A stretch of DNA of 64,000 bases from Aspidiotus rigidus (Eukaryota > Arthropoda > Insecta > Hemiptera > Diaspididae). The translations under genes and the position numbers were made by a program. The notes beneath the pieces are model-generated. The model worked only from the letters and a program-made list of their open reading frames with translations. It ran no database searches and was not told where the DNA came from. Where the stretch lies: assembly GCA_035079385.1 (NCBI GenBank), contig JAVHKY010000052.1:4340001-4404000 (forward strand), written 5' to 3'. Below are positions 13,800 to 25,778 of the stretch, in pieces; positions within the stretch are counted from its first letter, which is position 1; the number at the start of each line of letters is the position of its first letter.

Positions 13800-14600
13800 A
13801 AAATGCACGACGACATAGTCGTCATCTTCAGGTGAAACAAAATAGAACAGTGACAACATACCGTAAAACTACGTATAAATCTAGTATAATGAAGGTAGTA
13901 TACGAGGAGAGGCCAGATGGACGTACGGATGTAAGGACACCAATTTCGGAATTAGGGTGGGAGGGTCAGAGCAGAAATTCTTCCAAGTGTCAAGGTCATG
14001 GTTGTGCGGACATACGGACGTACGGACGCAAATTCCGGAATGGGGGGGGGGGGAAGTCAAGTCAGCGCTAAGACATGAAAAAGTAAAGAATGAAAATGAA
14101 ATTAGGTGCCATTGCAGGGCTGCCATAGCCGCGGGGAACCCGCTATCCCGAGTCCCCTAGAGCCTGAAATTTTCCAAGTCCTAAAATCATGACGTGACAA
14201 CTTGAACGTGCTGCAATTTCAAGGAAGCCGTCGTCTTTCCAAGTCCCTCTTCTATCATATATAGCTAGAGGGTCGAAATTTTTCCAAGTCCCCCTCCTAC
14301 CATATATAGCTCGAAGGTAGGATTTTTTCCAAGTTCCCCTCCTCTCTCCGTGAGGTCATCAACCTCGCTCGCGGACGAAAAATTCCTGGAAGTGCCCCCA
14401 ACAAAAGGGATAGCGGGTTCCCCGCTAAAAAAATAGAGGGATAAGTAATGCTGCATTATTACTTTTTTGTAAGAGTCTGAAAGTCTGTCTGTATCGTTCT
14501 TAAAGTTTATACTATGTTGACCCTTGATAATATAAACAACTTCCAAAAATTTTCCTCTTTCTCATCTTATCTCCTCTTCCTACAATTCGAAATTAAATAC
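13800..14600 (-). pseudogene. Penelope-like element 3' part, minus strand, with internal insertions
   Basis: The stretch is the reverse counterpart of the 3' half of the PLE at 14880-17720. INFKNDTD (14480-14520, minus) matches INFKNNTDKT near 17510. The terminal segment at 13800-13846 matches 17665-17715. Between them lie the element at 14131-14426 and a twice-repeated G-rich unit (ACGTACGGATGTAAGG / ACGTACGGACG, 13918-14050). With the plus-strand copy it forms a head-to-head inverted pair. Confidence 0.6.
14131..14426 (-). mobile_element. small minisatellite-bearing element with self-complementary 19-bp TIRs
   Basis: A perfect 19-bp terminal inverted repeat (GCGGGGAACCCGCTATCCC at 14131-14149; inverted at 14407-14425) flanks about 260 bp. 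The terminus can itself fold (GCGGG ... CCCGC). Inside are two to three copies of a unit containing, on the minus strand, GACTTGGAAAAATTTCGAC and GAGCTATATATG. It encodes nothing. A second, larger copy lies at 15831-16695. No superfamily is assigned, and a target duplication could not be defined. Confidence 0.65.
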
Positions 14601-15830
14601 GTGGTCCATCTCGAAGGCAAATTGTGAGATCAACGAAAAGTATTCAACCCAATATTTTTGGCATATTTTGTGAAGTAATTTTTAAAATGGCTTTCGAGCA
14701 TACAACAGGAAGAACAAACGTGGAAATACAGAAGACTAATTTACGTCATGACCGCAAATCCGCATCATTAGTAGATATGGAGAATGCAGGAAGGAAATTT
14801 GAGTAGATGATTAGGTTCCAAAAAAATGGCTCGTCAATCTAATGGCAACAGTGTTGCCAAAAAAAAGTCAGTCGCACTCTTTCTTTAGGGCCAAAATTTT
14901 GCACACAACCTAGCTACTAAATGCCTGGTGGACCGCATAATTACGGAAATGGAATATGTAATCATCCAGTCAATCAAGAGCGACATTCAAAATCTAGGAT
15001 GAAGTTCGTTATCGAATAGCTCAGAATTTAAGACGTATCACGAATTCGAAGGGACACAAGGTTCCTCTTCTAGAGGGTATGATCACATGGTCACTAAACG
15101 TTTTCTGAAGAACAATCCAAACCTGTCAGTGTTGAAGGTTGGTAGAGGTAACTCTACGGTTATCATGGACAAGGAAGAGCACCGACTGAAAACTTTGAAT
15201 CTATTGGAGGATGCCACCACGTACACCAGGCTCAATCAAGATCCGACATCCTCTTTGGAACGCAAGAACAATAATTATGCGAAATTGTTGTTCGAGAAAA
15301 AATATATCGATTAGAATGTTAAAAGGTACCTTACGCGCTATGACAGCATTGCTCCTAAGTTCTATGGCTTGCTCAAAATCCACAAGGCTAACGTTCCTCT
15401 TCGCCCGGTCATATCATGTGCCAAGTCCCCGACGTATGATTTCTCGAAGTTCGCGGCTTAAGTGTTGAACGCCCGCTCTTCAAGCTTCTTCAGAGAGAGA
15501 TTATCTCAGATTACTATCTAACCGGGTTACTCACTAGTTTCATTTGGTGTGGCCACGTTACTTCACCCGGTACCGGTTACACTGTATATCTGGTATCAAT
15601 TGGATGGTATCCCCTACTGCCCTCGACGAGAACAAATTTTTAGAAATTCTTTCCTTCTGTCCTAACAACAGATTGTCAATATAAGGAAGTGACTTTTAAA
15701 CAGACACATCAAAAATCACCTTCCTCTATTGTGGCAGATAAAGTTTTGGACCATATTTTTGTTGCTGTTTTTGACAGATTTGGTACGATGATTAAGTATG
15801 GTAAAAAAAAAGTGGATGATAGCCTTTTTA

Positions 15831-16695
15831 GCGGGAAACCCGGGTTCCCTTTTGTTGGGGGGGGGGGGGTACTTTCAGGAAATTTTCGTCCACGAGCGCG
15901 AGCGGTCCGTGGTTGATGACGTCACGGAGAGGGGAGGGGGACTTGGAAAAATTTCGACTCTTGAGCTATATATGCTAGGAGAGGGACTTGGAGACTCTCG
16001 AGCTTTATACGATAGGAGGGGGACTTGGAAAAATTGTGACTCTTGAGCTATACCGAGTGGACCAGAAAGATGTTACCAGTTAAATGGGAGCTTGCACTGA
16101 ATCTATTCTAGCGTATAAACGCGAAACGTTGGGTGTGTACTTCAAATCTAGGAAATGTGTACCTCAATTTTATCTTCAATTTGCGCCCCTAGTCAACTTT
16201 TTACGGTTTTTTTGAGTCATGTTATGGACCAAAATGGGCCAAAAATTTACCAACTTGCCAAGATTTCCGAAGTAAGAAATTAAAAATTCCATCACTTTCT
16301 AACTTTGTAAGGTTATTCAGATATTTTTTTTCGGAGTCAGCGTTAAATTTCACTTTTGTATCAAGTAAACAATAGAAATTTAAACGATTTTTAATTTTTG
16401 AGAATTTTGGCAAATTGGTTAATTTTTAGCACATTTTGGTCCATAACTCGGCTGAAAAATTCTGTAGAAAGTTGGGTAGGGGCGCAAATTGAAGATAAAA
16501 TTGAGATACAAATTTTGTAGATTTGAAGTATACATCTCTAACGTTTTGCGTTTTTGTGCTGGAGTGAACCTAGCGCAAACTCCCATTTAACTGGTAACAT
16601 CTTTCTGGTCCACCCGGTATATGATAGGATTTTCTATGTGTTCTACTTCTTGAAAGACTTTCCACAGTGGAATACGGGTCTTGCGGGTTCTCCGC
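15831..16695 (+). mobile_element. minisatellite-bearing fold-back element inserted in a PLE RT
   Basis: It begins GCGGGAAACCCGGGTTCCC and ends with the inverse of GCGGAGAACCCGC, matching the termini of the element at 14131-14426, including the adjacent poly-G tract (15859-15869) and the segment GTTGATGACGTCACGGAGAG. Three units with GGACTTGGAAAAATTT and GAGCTATATATG follow. A TA-flanked MITE (16053-16617) lies in the third unit and accounts for most of the extra length. Confidence 0.6.
16053..16617. mobile_element. 565-bp MITE with TA target duplication
   Basis: Termini CCGAGTGGACCAGAAAGATG (16053) and its inverse ending at 16617 (CCGGGTGGACCAG read inward) continue as an imperfect inverted repeat of well over 100 bp (ATGTTACCAGTTAAATGGGAG and beyond). 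TA lies on each side (16051-16052 and 16618-16619). Removing the element and one TA restores GAGCTATATATGATAGG, the exact minisatellite unit seen elsewhere, which proves the boundaries. There is no ORF. TA duplication suggests mobilisation by a Tc1/mariner-type transposase. Confidence 0.85.
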
Positions 16696-17720
16696 TCGTC
16701 AACGGCATCCTAATTTGTATTTGCATGATTCTATTCTTGAAGACCTTCTAAATTTTTTAAATAACTTTCATCTTCATTTAAAATACACCTTTGATTTTGA
16801 ACATGACTTGACTATAAATTTTCTTGACACTATAACTACTATTATTAAGTGTGATAAATTAATTTTTAAGCATCATTAGAAACCTTTAGCTACAAACAGA
16901 ATTATTATTTTGAATCGTGTCAATCTTTTTATGTAAAATTTAACACAGCTATTAATCTTAAACGCAAATTTTAGACTATCTCCGACCTCATTTTTCATGA
17001 CCTTATGATTAAAAATTAACTGATACTCTTCGGATGAACGGGTATTCAAATTCTTTCATTAAAAAGCTCTAGATTATGATATAACCAACCCCCTCTCAAT
17101 AATGAATCCGATAATTCCAAGTTCTTTTCGATTCCGTTTGTAGGTCACATCAGTGTGATCATCAGGAAACATAATTTTAATATTACTTCCGGCAGCTACA
17201 ACACCTAGAAGAAAAATTTTTTACGTGTACGAAAGATGGGGTCCCCAAAGAAAAAAAATCAGATGTTGTTTATCCTATTCCCTGTGTGGACCGTCCCGTT
17301 TCTTAGGTGGAGGAGACCTGACAAAAGTTGAAAGCACGTCTCTCTCAGCGTAAGCATGATGTTAAAAACTGAACTAATCACTCTGCTTTGGCTAATCATA
17401 CCCTCGAGACGGGCCATGTTATTAATTTCTATGAAACCAAAATAGTAGGAAGAGAGGAGGAATAATTTTAGAATTTGTTAATATTACCAAGGATCAACGT
17501 AGCTAGTATAAATTTCAAGAACAATACAGACAAGACTTTCAGACACGTATAAGAGTGTAATAATGCAGTATTACTCATCTAGTCGACACCTCCCTCTTTT
17601 TTCTTTCATCTTCATTCTTCATTTTTTCTTCTTTAGTTTTACGTTGTCGCTAGAGCTATTTTATTTCACCTGAAAATGAGGACTACGTCGCCCAAACGTC
17701 GTGCATTATAAAAATAATAA

Positions 17721-20607
17721 AGTGAATGCTAATGACAATTTGTTCTAGGCTCTCTAATGGTATCGTTTCATCCACAAATAACTCTCTCATTATCTTTCAG
17801 TTTATATTCATTCTCATATTTGATATGATTTTTAGATGAATTGATTTTGATACCTACGTTTACACATCACCGGAATTTAAAAAATCTTCGAATCTCTCCT
17901 ATCTTAGATGCACATCCACGATTCGATGAAAACATAATCTACACAGAATTGATGATCAATGACGCTATTCGGTCATTTGTATTATTTGTACTGAATACTT
18001 CTTCACTACACCATAAAAAGGTAAATCTCAAACGAACAATAAAATCGATAATAAATTGTTAGGTATTAATGAAAAAAGTTGGGTAAGAATGATTGAGCAA
18101 ACATTATTTCTCATTTTTGAGTCGTCGTTTTGAAAAATATGAGAAGGGAAATCTGATTATTATTAAAAAAAGAGAAAGGAATCTGAGTTTACAAGTATTT
18201 TTCTTCATTTGTACACTAATGCAAACTACGTTAGTGCATCCACGAGCCATTTAATCCTAAATGCGTCTACGTGATCTGAGTAGGTACTCGCACAGCTTGT
18301 GCATGGATAGGGGTACTCTTACAATAAACTAAGTTCACTAGAAATACTTTGATTCTTATAGGTCTCTCCAACAACCAGCGTCATTCTGTACTTGGTGTAC
18401 ATATGTATGTGAGTATGTGTACGTATTATGCATACTAACAGAATGAAATGCCGCATTCGACATTGAAATGAGTCGCTAACGTTGCACAATTACAATTGTG
18501 TGGTGTGTATGTGCAGAAGGTTCGATGCTCCCACTTGTGCATATACCTATTCAGTGTATGTAAATAGTGTAGAATACAATATACAAACGTCGCTATTCGT
18601 ACGTTAGAACGTGCGGTACATACGCTCGAGACAACTAAATTGGAAATTTATTGTCAAAACTAAATTGAATATTTCCAACCAATTTGGTCAAGAAAATATT
18701 ATCATTCGATCTTCCTGTTTGTGACGCTTTCCTTTCCCTCAGTCCGGTTTTCCTGATACAATGGCGATAACCATTTACAAAAGATACCCTATTATTGTAG
18801 GTATATATTTTTGGTTAATAGTGGAATGTCGGATTACACCTACACAGTATTCAAATCGGTATAAATTATACTATGCAACGGCCGCAGAAGTAATGCAGTT
18901 TTCACGATAATGGATGGACTACGACGATGATGGTCTTTAGTTTTCGGTCGCGCGCTGAACATTGAATGATTTTTATTAGTAACGTGAAAGTCTCTTATAG
19001 GGTACCTACATACAGAAAGTAGAATAAACTATTCTCGAAATGGAAGGCTGAAATAAGAATACCTACTATTCCTTTTTTTACCTCAAAAAAATGAATTTTT
19101 GGGGCAAAACCACTATTTTGGCCGTGTATCTATCAGTGTATGTGACTAAGAGAAAATAAAATTTTAGATTTCAAAAATAGTCTTGTTTACTCAAAGAAGA
19201 ATTGTCCCATGATTAAACAGAATTCGGCTTAGGAGCCGAGTGATTCTCCACACCTGATTAAAATCTGTATCAGATTTTCAGTTTCTTAATAAATGGAGTC
19301 CTCCGAAAATTATGAGCCCCGGGTATTTTTCTTCGTATCTCCCTCTCTACAAGGCTGCTTAAGTGAGTTACCAGTCAAGAAATAACGAAGGGTTTTGAAC
19401 AGTTTCATTCGCAAAAAAGAGAAGTATTAAATACCTAGAAACTGAATGAGCAATTAGTAGATTATTGTACTCAATTATAGTTGCATCTACGTAAACGTTC
19501 TGACTAAAAACTTATAAAACACCAGGTACAATAACGATAAATTTTGCAACTTTTGTTCGTAAAGTTACTCTACTGCTTTAACTATGCAACTGAGTTTTCT
19601 TCAGTTTCAACTTTTTACTTTTCTGTTCCGATTACCATTCGCGAACACCAATCCTCGCCTTCTTTTCTTTTCTTTCTTATTGACTACCTTATTAGATTTT
19701 TAGCGCACATTACGGGACATGGATAAAGAGAGGAGGAAAAAAAAAACGGTACGTCAAGTTGGATATTTTTACCATTTTCCTCCCTTCTACGCTAATGATG
19801 ACTGTAAATAAATTAAATACTTCCTTGTTTGTCGACTTTTCGCAACCCCGTCGTCATTATTACCTATACACGTTTCAGATACGGCATCGTTTTTTATTTA
19901 CGTCAATTAGAAAAAATGAGGCCGAACGAATGAAAAATCAGAAGAACAGAAACGTAAGAATAAGAAAGAGGGACGAGAAGAAAAAAAAAGGAAAAAAAAA
20001 ACGCCGATTTCCGTTTCCTGATGATGTTCAGTTCACCAGAATGCACCCTCCACGTTTTCAAGAACGGAAAAGATAATATTTATCCCTGATCCGTTTCGAC
20101 TGTTTATATTTTCGCAATTTACTCTCAACAATGGTGATGGGAATCCAATACCGTAACGTTATTAAAAACATCAAAGAAAATACTTCCTTTTTAAGATAGA
20201 ATTCCTTACATACACGCGAAAATGTAAGTACCAGCACAAGTATTGTATGTACCTGAGTACAAATTCAATTAGGTCTATATATGTGTGTTCATTACTCCTA
20301 CATGTACTCGTCAGTTTGAGTAATTAACGCGAAGAAAACTGAGACGTAAATTTCAGCGGCAAAGCAACCTATTAAATTCCTTATGTGACAAATAACTGCG
20401 AGACTTCTCCACGAGAAAATAATGAAAAGTTCTCAGTTACGCTGCGGTTGATATGTAGTCATTATAAAAACGAGGTAGTTGAATCTAAGAACGAGAGATA
20501 GCTGCATAATACTCATAGTCGTCCCTAGCGGGGTGTATGGGTGTGCTACGTCACACCTATCTTTTTTGAAAATTTGCATTTTTCATTGAATTTATGTAAT
20601 TTCAATA
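17721..20607. other. no gene recognised
   Basis: Only short ORFs of biased composition are present. Some TATGTATGTGTACGTAT-type simple sequence lies near 18390-18430. Nothing further is supported. Confidence 0.45.
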
Positions 20608-23250
20608 ATAGACTGGTAAATTTTTTAGAAAAATGCCTGGCTAGAAGCATTTTGTGTAACAATTGAGTAAATGATGGTTCTAGAATGTTTTGGACCCGCT
20701 GAATACAAAAATTGTTGTTACTTTTTGAATTGACCCCCGGAAGGACCTGAAAATGGGGGGGGGGAGGGGTAAAAAATTCAGTTTTTCTCAGTTTCTGCGG
20801 AAAGTATGCGTCTGAGGGGAAAAATACCTCAGTAAAAAAATATTCCACACAAAATTTCCTATCTGATAAGAATCATACATTTTAGGCTAGCGCGTCAGTG
20901 TTGCCAGAGAGGAGAGCGTAAATATAATATGAACATGAAAATACGTACTTTATCATTATTTTAGCCGAACACATGTACGCGATTCTGAGGTAATATACAG
21001 TGTACTGCTCTTGCCTCTGGAGGCGAGCGCCCCTATGCAATTGGAAAAAAAAAAGTTCTCACCGGAAAAATGTGTTGTGACGTCACTCAAGTAATACATA
21101 CATTCTCTGTTACTCGAGATTTTATTTTTGCATAGCAATTTCCAAATTTTAGGTCACTCAAGATATACATTCTCTGTCTCTTGAGATTTTATTTTTGCCT
21201 GGCAAATTTTATTTCTCGGACAGTCTTCGTCAAGAGTGACCAAGATGACCAAGATAGTCTTCGAACATCAATATTGATGATAATGTATATTGTTTGATTA
21301 ATACTGCACGTATTACATATTCTGTGTCACTTATGATTTCATTTTTTCATAGTATTTTTCAAATTTCTGTACAGTCTTTAAGGAAGTTTCTTCTCGATAC
21401 TTCCTTAATCGTAATACCTACCGTATGTACTATTATTAAGTCTCTGATATTCCAGATCAGAGTGGAACAAAGATGCAGATCTCTTGGTTTCCATATCTTG
21501 ACATAGAAAAAATCAAGATCTCTTGAGCTCTACATCTTGGTAGAAAAAGAAGCTCCAGATCTTTTGAAAAAAATTAAAAAATAAATTTCCGTCACGTAAC
21601 AGTCAATTAGAAAAAAAAACCAAGAGACCCGGATACTAAGGCGCATGGCGACTCAGTCTTGTTTTTTTTTCTCTCTCTCTTTTGTTTCGCGATTGCATAG
21701 GGGCTCTAGCCTTGCCACAGGCAAGAGCCCCAAAAATAAAGTTTATAAGTTTTGTTCGTCTGATGATATAGGAAGTAACCTACAAAACGTCAGGCCTTCT
21801 CTCTTTTTTGTTTTTAATCTGTGGACGGCAGAGCCGTTAAAGTCTAATAAATATTTTTCACGGAAAGATAGGTACTTGTAAAGTACCTTTACATCAATTG
21901 ATTTTGACAATGTAAATACCCAATTATATCATTAGTGAATTGATGAGTGTGGTTATGAAAAATTACTGCTTACTTAGTGAGGTTATAGTCACATTGCAGT
22001 ATCTTTCTCTTAACTTACAAAACGGAATCAGTAAGCAAGCAAACCTCCTGCGCGTCACTTTTGCTAACTGCTTACTCGGTTATTGCTTACTTACCTCTCC
22101 TGTTCTGTAATCTACTATAAAAAATTTTTGTTACTTGACTGTAATTAGAATTTTACAATCAAAGTTTGAAGGTAGGTTGCGTGTGCGTCTGTGTGTGAGA
22201 GCAAAATCTCGGGTACAATTTGTAATTATAGTCCCACTTGTTTTTTTATAAGTACAACTTTCTCTGTAGGGTGCAATATTTCTTACAGTGTTATTTTTTC
22301 ATACTTGTTTGCCTCATTACCCTAGAACAGAACTATCTTAAGTCTAATGTCCGATAATTTATATTAAATTATCCCGTCACAAGACCAATGTAGATGGAGA
22401 CTGGGAAAATATTGCGGATGTTATTTTGACATACAGGTTCAAGAGAGAAAAAAAAAAAAAAATTCCAATTTTGGGGACTTATAAAGATGGATACTTGAAA
22501 AAATTTTCTTATTAATATCCTATTACAATAACGACGTTATGAGGCAGTTGTTATTTACAAGGTGGGGTTACAGTCTAGAAAAAAATAAAAGATCAATACA
22601 AACAAAATTCAGGACAAAGGCTTTTCTGCTGAAATTTGTTCCTTGCGGGGCGAGGGGTTTAGGGGTGGTGAACATTTACAGTATGTACAGACTACCACAA
22701 GGAACAAATTTCAGCAGAAAAACTTTTGTCCTGAATTTTGTTTGTAATAAAGTATAATATTCAGAAAAATAGATTACGGAGTTTCTTGGCAATTTTTTAT
22801 GATTGAAACGCATTTTAATAAAAAATAGTTATTTTATGGAAATTGCAAGCATTGTATTAAGCTTGAATTATTATTCTTCATAACTGGGAGCACTGGTTGA
22901 GAGTGAAAAAGGTCATATTTGGATATTCATATTATATTTGCGCTCTCCTCTCTGGCAACACTGACGCGCTAGTCTAAAATGTAAGAATCTTATCCGGTAG
23001 GAAATTTTGTGTGGAGTATTTTTTTACTGAGCTATTTTTCCCCTCAGACGCATACTTTCCGCAGAAACTGAGAAAGACTGAATTTTTTACCCTTCCCCCC
23101 CCCCTTTTCAGGTCCTTCCGGGGGCCAATTCGAAAAGTAACAACGATTTTCGTATTCAGCGGGTCCGAAACATTCAAGAACCATCGTTTACTCAATTGTT
23201 ACACGAAATGCTTCTAGCAAGACGTTTTTCTAAAAAATTTACCAGTCTAT
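20608..23250. mobile_element. 2.6-kb element with about 325-bp terminal inverted repeats, no transposase
   Basis: The left arm (20608-20933) and right arm (22926-23250) are inverted copies of each other, with scattered substitutions, from ATAGACTGGTAAATTTTTT at the outer ends to GGCAACACTGACGCGCTAG and TTCATATTATATTT at the inner ends. Each arm contains a homopolymer run of G or C (about 20757-20764; 23095-23103). ORFs on the two arms are mirror images and are not genes. The interior holds diverged repeats of a CACTCAAGATATACATTCTC unit (21076-21360), an inverted pair around TAGGGGC/GCCCCTA (21009-21041 and 21693-21728) and a strong hairpin (22598-22745). The flanks are AT-rich (AATAATA), so the TSD is ambiguous. 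Confidence 0.65.
22598..22745. repeat. 48-bp-arm hairpin
   Basis: ACAAACAAAATTCAGGACAA ... GTTCCTTG (22598-22645) is repeated inverted at 22698-22745 with two mismatches in 48, around a 52-bp loop. The near-identity of the arms compared with the surrounding diverged repeats suggests recent origin or gene conversion. Confidence 0.8.
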
Positions 23251-23435
23251 AATAATAATATAAAATTAAAATCCGGGGAAGATCTATTTGTACATTGAAT
23301 TTATCAGTCGGCACACCCGCGCAAAAAAATCTAGAGACGCCTATGATCATAATACCACACATTGAATGTCCTTGATTTATTTGTTTCACTCAAGATCCCT
23401 TTAACAAAATGCAATAGAACGTTGATTGGGAATAC

Positions 23436-23750
23436 CTTAATTTGTATTACCAATTTTATTAAAAACTTTTTGTCCATCTCATTCGCTTTCTCACACAAAA
23501 TTGAAGACAATGTGTTTTGAAATATTTTATCATTTGAAATTGAAGATGCATTTTTCAACGTGAAGAACATGTGACTGATTACAGAAAACAACCCATCACA
23601 ATTTTCTGCTGCTTTGTAACTTGATAAAATTAATTGTACAATATTGCTATTTGTTGCAAATTTCACAACATCATCTTGTGTTAATATATTCATAAATTTC
23701 TTCTTCTCTTCATTTTTTGCCTCATTATACAAAGAACTTAAATCGTCGTA
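23436..23750 (-). CDS. exon-like segment of an unrecognised gene
   Basis: About 105 residues are open on the minus strand with normal protein composition (SLYNEAKNEEKKKFMNILT ... NSNIVQLILSSYKAAENCDG ... KFLIKLVIQIK). It looks helical. A possible acceptor (GATTTAAG) precedes it and a possible donor (ATTAAG then GTATTC) ends it near 23436; read through, it stays open to 23331. I do not recognise the family. It may belong with the segments at 24429-24531 and 26446-27468, but the phases between these pieces were not reconciled. Confidence 0.35.
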
Positions 23751-23898
23751 GAAGGTGTCACAATATGTTTACAAACAATATACATCTGGATCAATATTCA
23801 TCTAATGTTTCATATCTATATATGTAGGCATTGTTGCTAAAACATACCTTTAAATTCCATATTGAATTTCATTTGCTTAATAGTTTGTTCTGAATTAA

Positions 23899-24396
23899 GG
23901 GTGTGCTTTACTTGTTTGGAAACTCTGAAACGGTGTACAATTAGTTGCATAAACATCCCCGAACACCCTGCAAGGTTTGGGAAGCCAGCGGTCACTACGG
24001 GACGCTTCGGGCGTGCGTGGGTAGTCCTTGTAACAAATGACGAGAAATGATTTTGCAAGGGCGCATGTCAAGGCTCCATTTTCCGACAATTTTTTTCGAT
24101 CTTTGGAAAAGTTGTAATGAAGGGTTCAACAAGAGGCGCTATTGGAACAGAATCCTGAATTTTGGCTCCAGAAGAATTTCACTCTTGTCAGAAAATAGAC
24201 AAATTTTTACCAACTTCAACGTTTAATTGAGAAAGTATTAGAAAAAATTTTAAAATTCTGCTTTGATAGCGCCCCTGGTTGAACCTTTCGGGAAAACATT
24301 TCAATTATTCAGAAAGACCCGTTAAAAATTCGAGCAATAAAATGTGATTTTCGGTACCATATTTTACGAGCATATTTTCACAAGTAAAGCACACCC
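23899..24396. mobile_element. piggyBac-type MITE (TTAA target site)
   Basis: GGGTGTGCTTTACTTGT at 23899 is inverted at 24396, and TTAA lies on each side (23895-23898 and 24397-24400). TTAA duplication and G-rich termini are the hallmark of piggyBac-mobilised elements. The 498-bp interior has no ORF but contains a second, diverged inverted repeat (GGTTCAACNAGNGGCGCTAT, about 24121-24290). It lies just downstream (minus-strand sense) of the exon-like segment at 24429-24531, i.e. in its presumed intron. Confidence 0.75.
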
Positions 24397-24428
24397 TTAA
24401 TTGAAAAGTTAGGGTAGAAAATAATACC

Positions 24429-24531
24429 TGTGATATACCAGTAGATGCTTTGGCACTTTGCAAAAAATGTTCAGACAATTCTCCGGATGGTTCAATATCT
24501 GGCAAATCTACTTCACATCTTTTACAACTGT
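24429..24531 (-). CDS. exon-like segment with CxxC motif, unrecognised gene
   Basis: The minus strand reads SCKRCEVDLPDIEPSGE and onward to ASTGISQ, followed by the donor-like CACAG/GTATTATTTT. A CTACAG acceptor precedes it. The composition is clearly protein-like, and CxxC suggests a metal-binding turn. Function unknown. Confidence 0.35.
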
Positions 24532-24606
24532 AGACGTGATAATAGTATATTACGCTACAGACGCGGTAATCGTATACTTGCCGATCCTGTTGCGTATTCT
24601 ATTTTA

Positions 24607-25708
24607 ATTTTAGATGAGCGGTAAATGGAGCGCTACCACCTTATTTTCTGAGGAAGCTAAAAACTGAACAAAACCAAGACTTGAACCTATAAAAAAATAT
24701 GGTATTTATCATCATCAGAAAAAAATGAACAGGAACAAAACCAGAAATTACCATTATCGAAATTTAAATCTACAAAAATAACTGGTACTAGCACGAATAA
24801 GTTCACAAAATGAACATACTCGTATTTTGCACGACTTTTGAAGAATCACAATCAAATTCACGACTTCACTTAAACCTAATAATACTGTTATCACGACTGA
24901 TTCAGTCAAGAGAAATCGACATAATTTTTGACGACTTAGAAGAAAACGGAAATCTAAATCTATAAGATTCTAGATGAAAACAATTTCAGTAGGTACTAAC
25001 ATGTGCGTACCAAAGAAAACTTGGTCAACTTGATCAACTTCTAATGATGACTGAGAAATGAATTATTGAGCTCACGAACATGATCATCAACCCAACAGAG
25101 AATTCAACGTAATAAACACAATGCAAGATACAAGTTTCACGACTGTACACGTGAAGCGGCTGAACAATCAAGTGGAAGAGAACGCGCCTTCAAAACCTGC
25201 AGTCGCCGGTTTCGATTCTCATTGCTGACGATGATGTTTGCAGAGGAAAGGATACGACGATTTTCTGGAGCGAAAACATACACCTCATCCGTGTCTTTCA
25301 CTTGGATACTAAATACCATTTGGATAGTGGTTTTTGTGTCGAGCGGATCGGCACCATTGAAAAGATGGAACCGAGCTTGAATATCTTCAGGCATCATGTA
25401 ACCAGTGTTTTCGATTTATAATAAGATAATTCAAAATCGAATAAAACTTTTTAATAATGTAAAATATAAAAACACTTGAAACGTTTCGATGCGCATACAA
25501 ATGACGAATCGAAAACGTAAGACGATTACAATGATTAAAGAGTGCGAGATACGTGCACATATAAGTACAAAGAAAATCGGACTAATCCTAATCGAGTAGA
25601 ATAGTACACATCATAAAGCGTTATCGACTATTAAGCCTAAGTGTGAAGCAAAATTCGACAGGTCGAGGAATAGCGAAGCGATTAATGTATGTATACCTTA
25701 AATATCAT

Positions 25709-25778
<70 letters not shown>

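Larger units (their letters stand above)
14880..17720 (+). pseudogene. Penelope-like element, plus strand, interrupted by a nested insertion
   Basis: The N-terminal RT part is clear: RGNSTVIMDKEEHRLKTLNL (15087 on), then FYGLLKIHKANVPLRPVIS (about 15360-15415), and the RT core KSPSSIVADKVLDHIF with the catalytic-box remnant KKVDDSL just before 15831. The sequence resumes after 16695 with LNNFHLHLKYTFDFEHDL and NFLDT (RT thumb region), then the GIY-YIG tail (YIGETGR near 17275, LANHTLETGHVINFYETK near 17390). The frames are broken many times. The nested element at 15831-16695 splits the RT just after the VDD box. The 3' end carries a CTGAAAATGAGGAC...CAAACGTCGTGC segment typical of PLE ends. 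Confidence 0.75.

Noticed and set aside
13881..14160. Overlapping ORFs around 13.8-14.2 kb
   Set aside because: They run through a G-rich duplicated unit, homopolymers and the end of a mobile element; no consistent frame.
20546..23217. Two ORFs (20546-20848 minus, 23011-23217 plus) with near-identical protein sequence
   Set aside because: They lie in the two arms of the long inverted repeat and mirror each other; no family and no evidence of coding.
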